From: Myrica gale | Taxonomy: Eukaryota > Streptophyta > Magnoliopsida > Fagales > Myricaceae | Length of the DNA stretch: 64,000 bases | Assembly (NCBI GenBank): GCA_963930655.1 | Contig: OZ005614.1 | Location: forward strand, 806,001 to 870,000 | Direction: 5' to 3' | Part shown: piece by piece, positions 61,857 to 64,000 of the stretch | How the letters are laid out: every line of letters starts with the position of its first letter | Position numbering within the stretch: the stretch's first letter is position 1 | Notes under the pieces: generated by a model | What the model was told of the DNA's origin: nothing | The model's database searches: none | The model's input: the letters and a program-made list of their open reading frames with translations, nothing else | Program-made: the position numbers and the translations under genes

Positions 61857-62930
61857 TCACCTCTTCCAAGCATAAACCACCAAAGAAAACCCAGATGGAC
61901 AGTCTAACTCGCTCTCCTCCGTGGCCGCCCACTCCATCACAGAACTTCCTCCAGATGACCCTGCGGACGACAGGGAAATTGACGACGAAGACAAGCTCTT
62001 CCTCATTTTCCTCCACTCGACCCTACTCAACCCATAACTCCAGCTCTGTTGCCCGCACAAAGCCATCGCATTCTTCTCACTCAAAGAATTCGCCTCCTTT
62101 TCTTTTTCTTCTTCTTCAAACCTGAACATGAAAACAGCACGCCCATCATCGTTGTCCTTCTCGAACAACCAGTTGAACACGTCCCACGAGATCTGGACGG
62201 GGACACCATCGACTTCAATTCTCTCATTGCCTCTGAATTTCCACTTTAGGCGCTTTATTTGCAAGACCCTTTGGTTGTCCACACTGAAAGAAAGTCTGGT
62301 GTCATCTTTGTAGCCGCAATCTACTTGTATCTCCCTCATCTTGCCCCCAAATCTCGCTCTTGTGGTGTAGATTTTCTTGGCAATGACATGCTCTCTTTTC
62401 AGGATTAGAGCCTGAGTACTTTCAGGTTTTTGGGCTTTGGATTTAGCGTACGCTTCTTCTGTAGAGTCGCCAACGAGAAGGGTCATTTCATTGCCAACAA
62501 CCACGGCGATGTAAAACCCAGAATGGGGTTCGGGTCCGGACCCGAACTTGGCTTTCGACAGGTCCCATAAGATTCGGGCGTTGGAGTCGAGCTTTTTGGA
62601 TCCGTACTTTTTCCAGAACATAAAAGGTTTGATGTGGAGGTGGAATGAATATAAGGAAGGAAGAGGAGGAGGAGAGTCGAACGGATGGTGATGGTTTTGT
62701 AGGAGATTAAGGTGGAGAGAGTGGCCGAGGGAGCGAGACCAAGTGAGGGAGAAGACACCGAGGTGTGTGTGGTAGAGGCAGGTGGTGAGATTGGGGTTGC
62801 CGGAGATGGGTGGTGGTTGGGGCGGAAAATAGTGGTCGCTATTGGCGGTGGAAGGACGGAAGCAAGAAGGGAAGGGGGAGGAGTTAGACATTTTTTGTGT
62901 TTTGGGTTTTGTTGGTGAAGAACTGGACAA
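61857..62930 (-). CDS. DUF868 family protein
   Basis: An intronless frame of 357 residues, the usual size for this plant-specific family of unknown biochemical function. Recognisable parts: SCFRPS near the N-terminus, NLTTCLYHTHLGVFSLTWSRS, PFMFWKKYGSKKL, the core GFYIAVVVGNEMTLLVGD, TTRARFGGKMREIQVDCG, LSFSVDNQRVLQIKRLKWKFRGNERIEVDG and VQISWDVFNWLF, then GHAVFMF-type AVFMFRFE. It ends with a Ser-rich region and FSLVVYAWKR. An alternative start is the Met at 62891 (MSNSSPFPSCF), which is nearer the family norm. The fully open frame suggests a working gene. Confidence 0.93.
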   Translation of the reverse strand: MSSSSPTKPKTQKMSNSSPFPSCFRPSTANSDHYFPPQPPPISGNPNLTTCLYHTHLGVFSLTWSRSLGHSLHLNLLQNHHHPFDSPPPLPSLYSFHLHIKPFMFWKKYGSKKLDSNARILWDLSKAKFGSGPEPHSGFYIAVVVGNEMTLLVGDSTEEAYAKSKAQKPESTQALILKREHVIAKKIYTTRARFGGKMREIQVDCGYKDDTRLSFSVDNQRVLQIKRLKWKFRGNERIEVDGVPVQISWDVFNWLFEKDNDDGRAVFMFRFEEEEKEKEANSLSEKNAMALCGQQSWSYGLSRVEWRKMRKSLSSSSISLSSAGSSGGSSVMEWAATEESELDCPSGFSLVVYAWKR

Positions 62931-64000
62931 GCGTCTTTAGGGTTTTGTTTTCTGGGAGGTGCGAAGGAATCTGAGGAGCAGGGGTTTTATATGTAAATTG
63001 TGTGAGAGAGAGAGAGTTGCCTGGGGAGAAATGTTGAGGAGGGGGAGGGAGACTTTCCTAAGTTTGGGGTTTTAGTCAAACGCTGTTTTCTTTTTGCTAA
63101 TTTATTTTTCCTTCTTAATTATTCGGTCCTTGTGAAGAATCGAGGAAGAGGGATTAAAAAATGTTGATCCCTAATGAGTTAATACTAGTCTCTTTCACAT
63201 AAGAGATAAATTTAACCATGTATATCTTCAGTTATATAACTTAATTATATGACTTGGTTCGGGAAATTTAACAAGAAAATTCTTCTTCTTTTTTTTTTCT
63301 TTGACCAAAAGATTCATTTTTAATAAAATAAAAATAAAAATAACATACACATGACGTAATTAAGGATCATGTGCATATAAAATGAGATTATGAAACAATA
63401 GAAAATAGAGGTTCAATTAATTTTAGACGTGGGTAGCGTTGGCGAACAAATTCGGTGCGAAGGTGGTAAGACTCGGCTCGGACTTTTCATCTGACGGTGG
63501 AAAATGCTCAGGTGCTCGGGCAAGTGTGATTGTTCGGGCTGCTCGGGGGACCCACACCTGCCCGAGCACCTGAGCCGAGCCTTACCACCTTCGCACCGAA
63601 TCCTTTCTCGGTAGCGTTGTGGTTATGAAATATAGTGAAGATTAAATATCTTAATCTCATATAATATTATGGGTTAATATAGTTCAGAATTCAGCATAGG
63701 AAAGCATTTTTTTTCTTCCCACGTTCATAGCTATTTCGTTTCCTTATATTTTCTACAAAATACATCTAAAATGAGCTAGGAGAGAAAATTATTGGGTCAA
63801 GGGAAAAGAATCCAAGGTTTGAATTGTAATCATGCACGGGGTTGAAACTTGAAATTTTGAATCAACAAGGAAAAGCCAAAGTCTCAAAGCGCGTGGGTGT
63901 ACCAGGAGGAACCGGTTGTTATCTTTTGTACAATCCTCCTCCTGATCCGCTCCCAAGTTGTTCACTTGGTCGCTGTTGGACTTACTCGGTAAATTCCTTC
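62931..64000. other. DUF868 promoter side and terminal intergenic DNA
   Basis: The first part should hold the DUF868 leader and promoter, including a short (GA)n run at about 63004-63015. It also contains the palindromic element 63449-63601. The last 150 bases could be the promoter of a gene beyond the window, but no coding exon is visible. Confidence 0.5.
63449..63601. mobile_element. 153-bp GC-rich palindromic MITE
   Basis: The left arm starts 'attcggtgcgaaggtggtaa' and the right arm ends 'ttaccaccttcgcaccgaat', an exact 20-bp match; pairing continues inward ('gctcaggtgctcgggca' against 'tgcccgagcacctgagc'). A short central loop separates the arms. The flanks show 'ggtagcgttg' on both sides, at 63432-63441 and 63611-63620, though not directly abutting. 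Confidence 0.8.

Overview
This is nuclear DNA of a flowering plant, probably a eudicot. Genes are split by GT-AG introns, intergenic DNA is AT-rich and full of small transposable elements, and every recognisable protein has its closest named relatives in plant families (PICKLE chromatin remodeller, type-B ARR, BAHD acyltransferase, family-1 UDP-glycosyltransferase, EAR-type C2H2 zinc finger, DUF868). The species cannot be fixed from the sequence alone. Exon models below were built by hand from splice signals, reading phase and remembered family similarity; no database search was run.

Layout. 1-3020: the decayed 3' half of a LINE retrotransposon, apparently inside an intron of the next gene. 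3320-14308 (+): thirteen exons for the C-terminal half of a CHD3/PICKLE (PKL) remodeller; its 5' half lies left of the window. 14309-18349: intergenic. 18350-21167 (+): three-exon BAHD acyltransferase. 21669-28998 (-): six-exon type-B response regulator (ARR12-like), convergent with the BAHD gene and with a terminal exon 2.6 kb from the rest. 29280-41121: gene-poor DNA with SINEs, MITEs and a recent 859-bp tandem duplication. 41263-42153 (+): single-exon C2H2 repressor-type zinc-finger gene with a 70-bp palindromic insertion just upstream. 42154-46152: intergenic, with a mitochondrial 26S rRNA fragment. 46153-47535 (-): MAM33/p32-family mitochondrial gene broken by one missing base. 49750-51286 (+): UGT92A1-like glycosyltransferase broken by a 7-bp near-tandem insertion. 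51307-53400: MITE and a 1.4-kb hAT-like element. 54421-56660 (+): three-exon DeSI/PPPDE deubiquitinase-like gene. 56661-61856: intergenic with a small TRIM retrotransposon and a hAT MITE with perfect target duplication. 61857-62930 (-): intronless DUF868 gene. 62931-64000: intergenic with a GC-rich palindromic element.

The genes are ordinary, independently transcribed plant genes and do not form an operon or a pathway cluster. Loose themes are hormone and chromatin control (PKL, type-B ARR, EAR zinc finger) and specialised metabolism (BAHD, UGT). I found no convincing undescribed biological system. The notable signals are two nearly intact genes each broken by one small indel, a nearly perfect 859-bp tandem repeat, a set of related GC-rich hairpin elements, and several insertions whose target-site duplications can be read directly.
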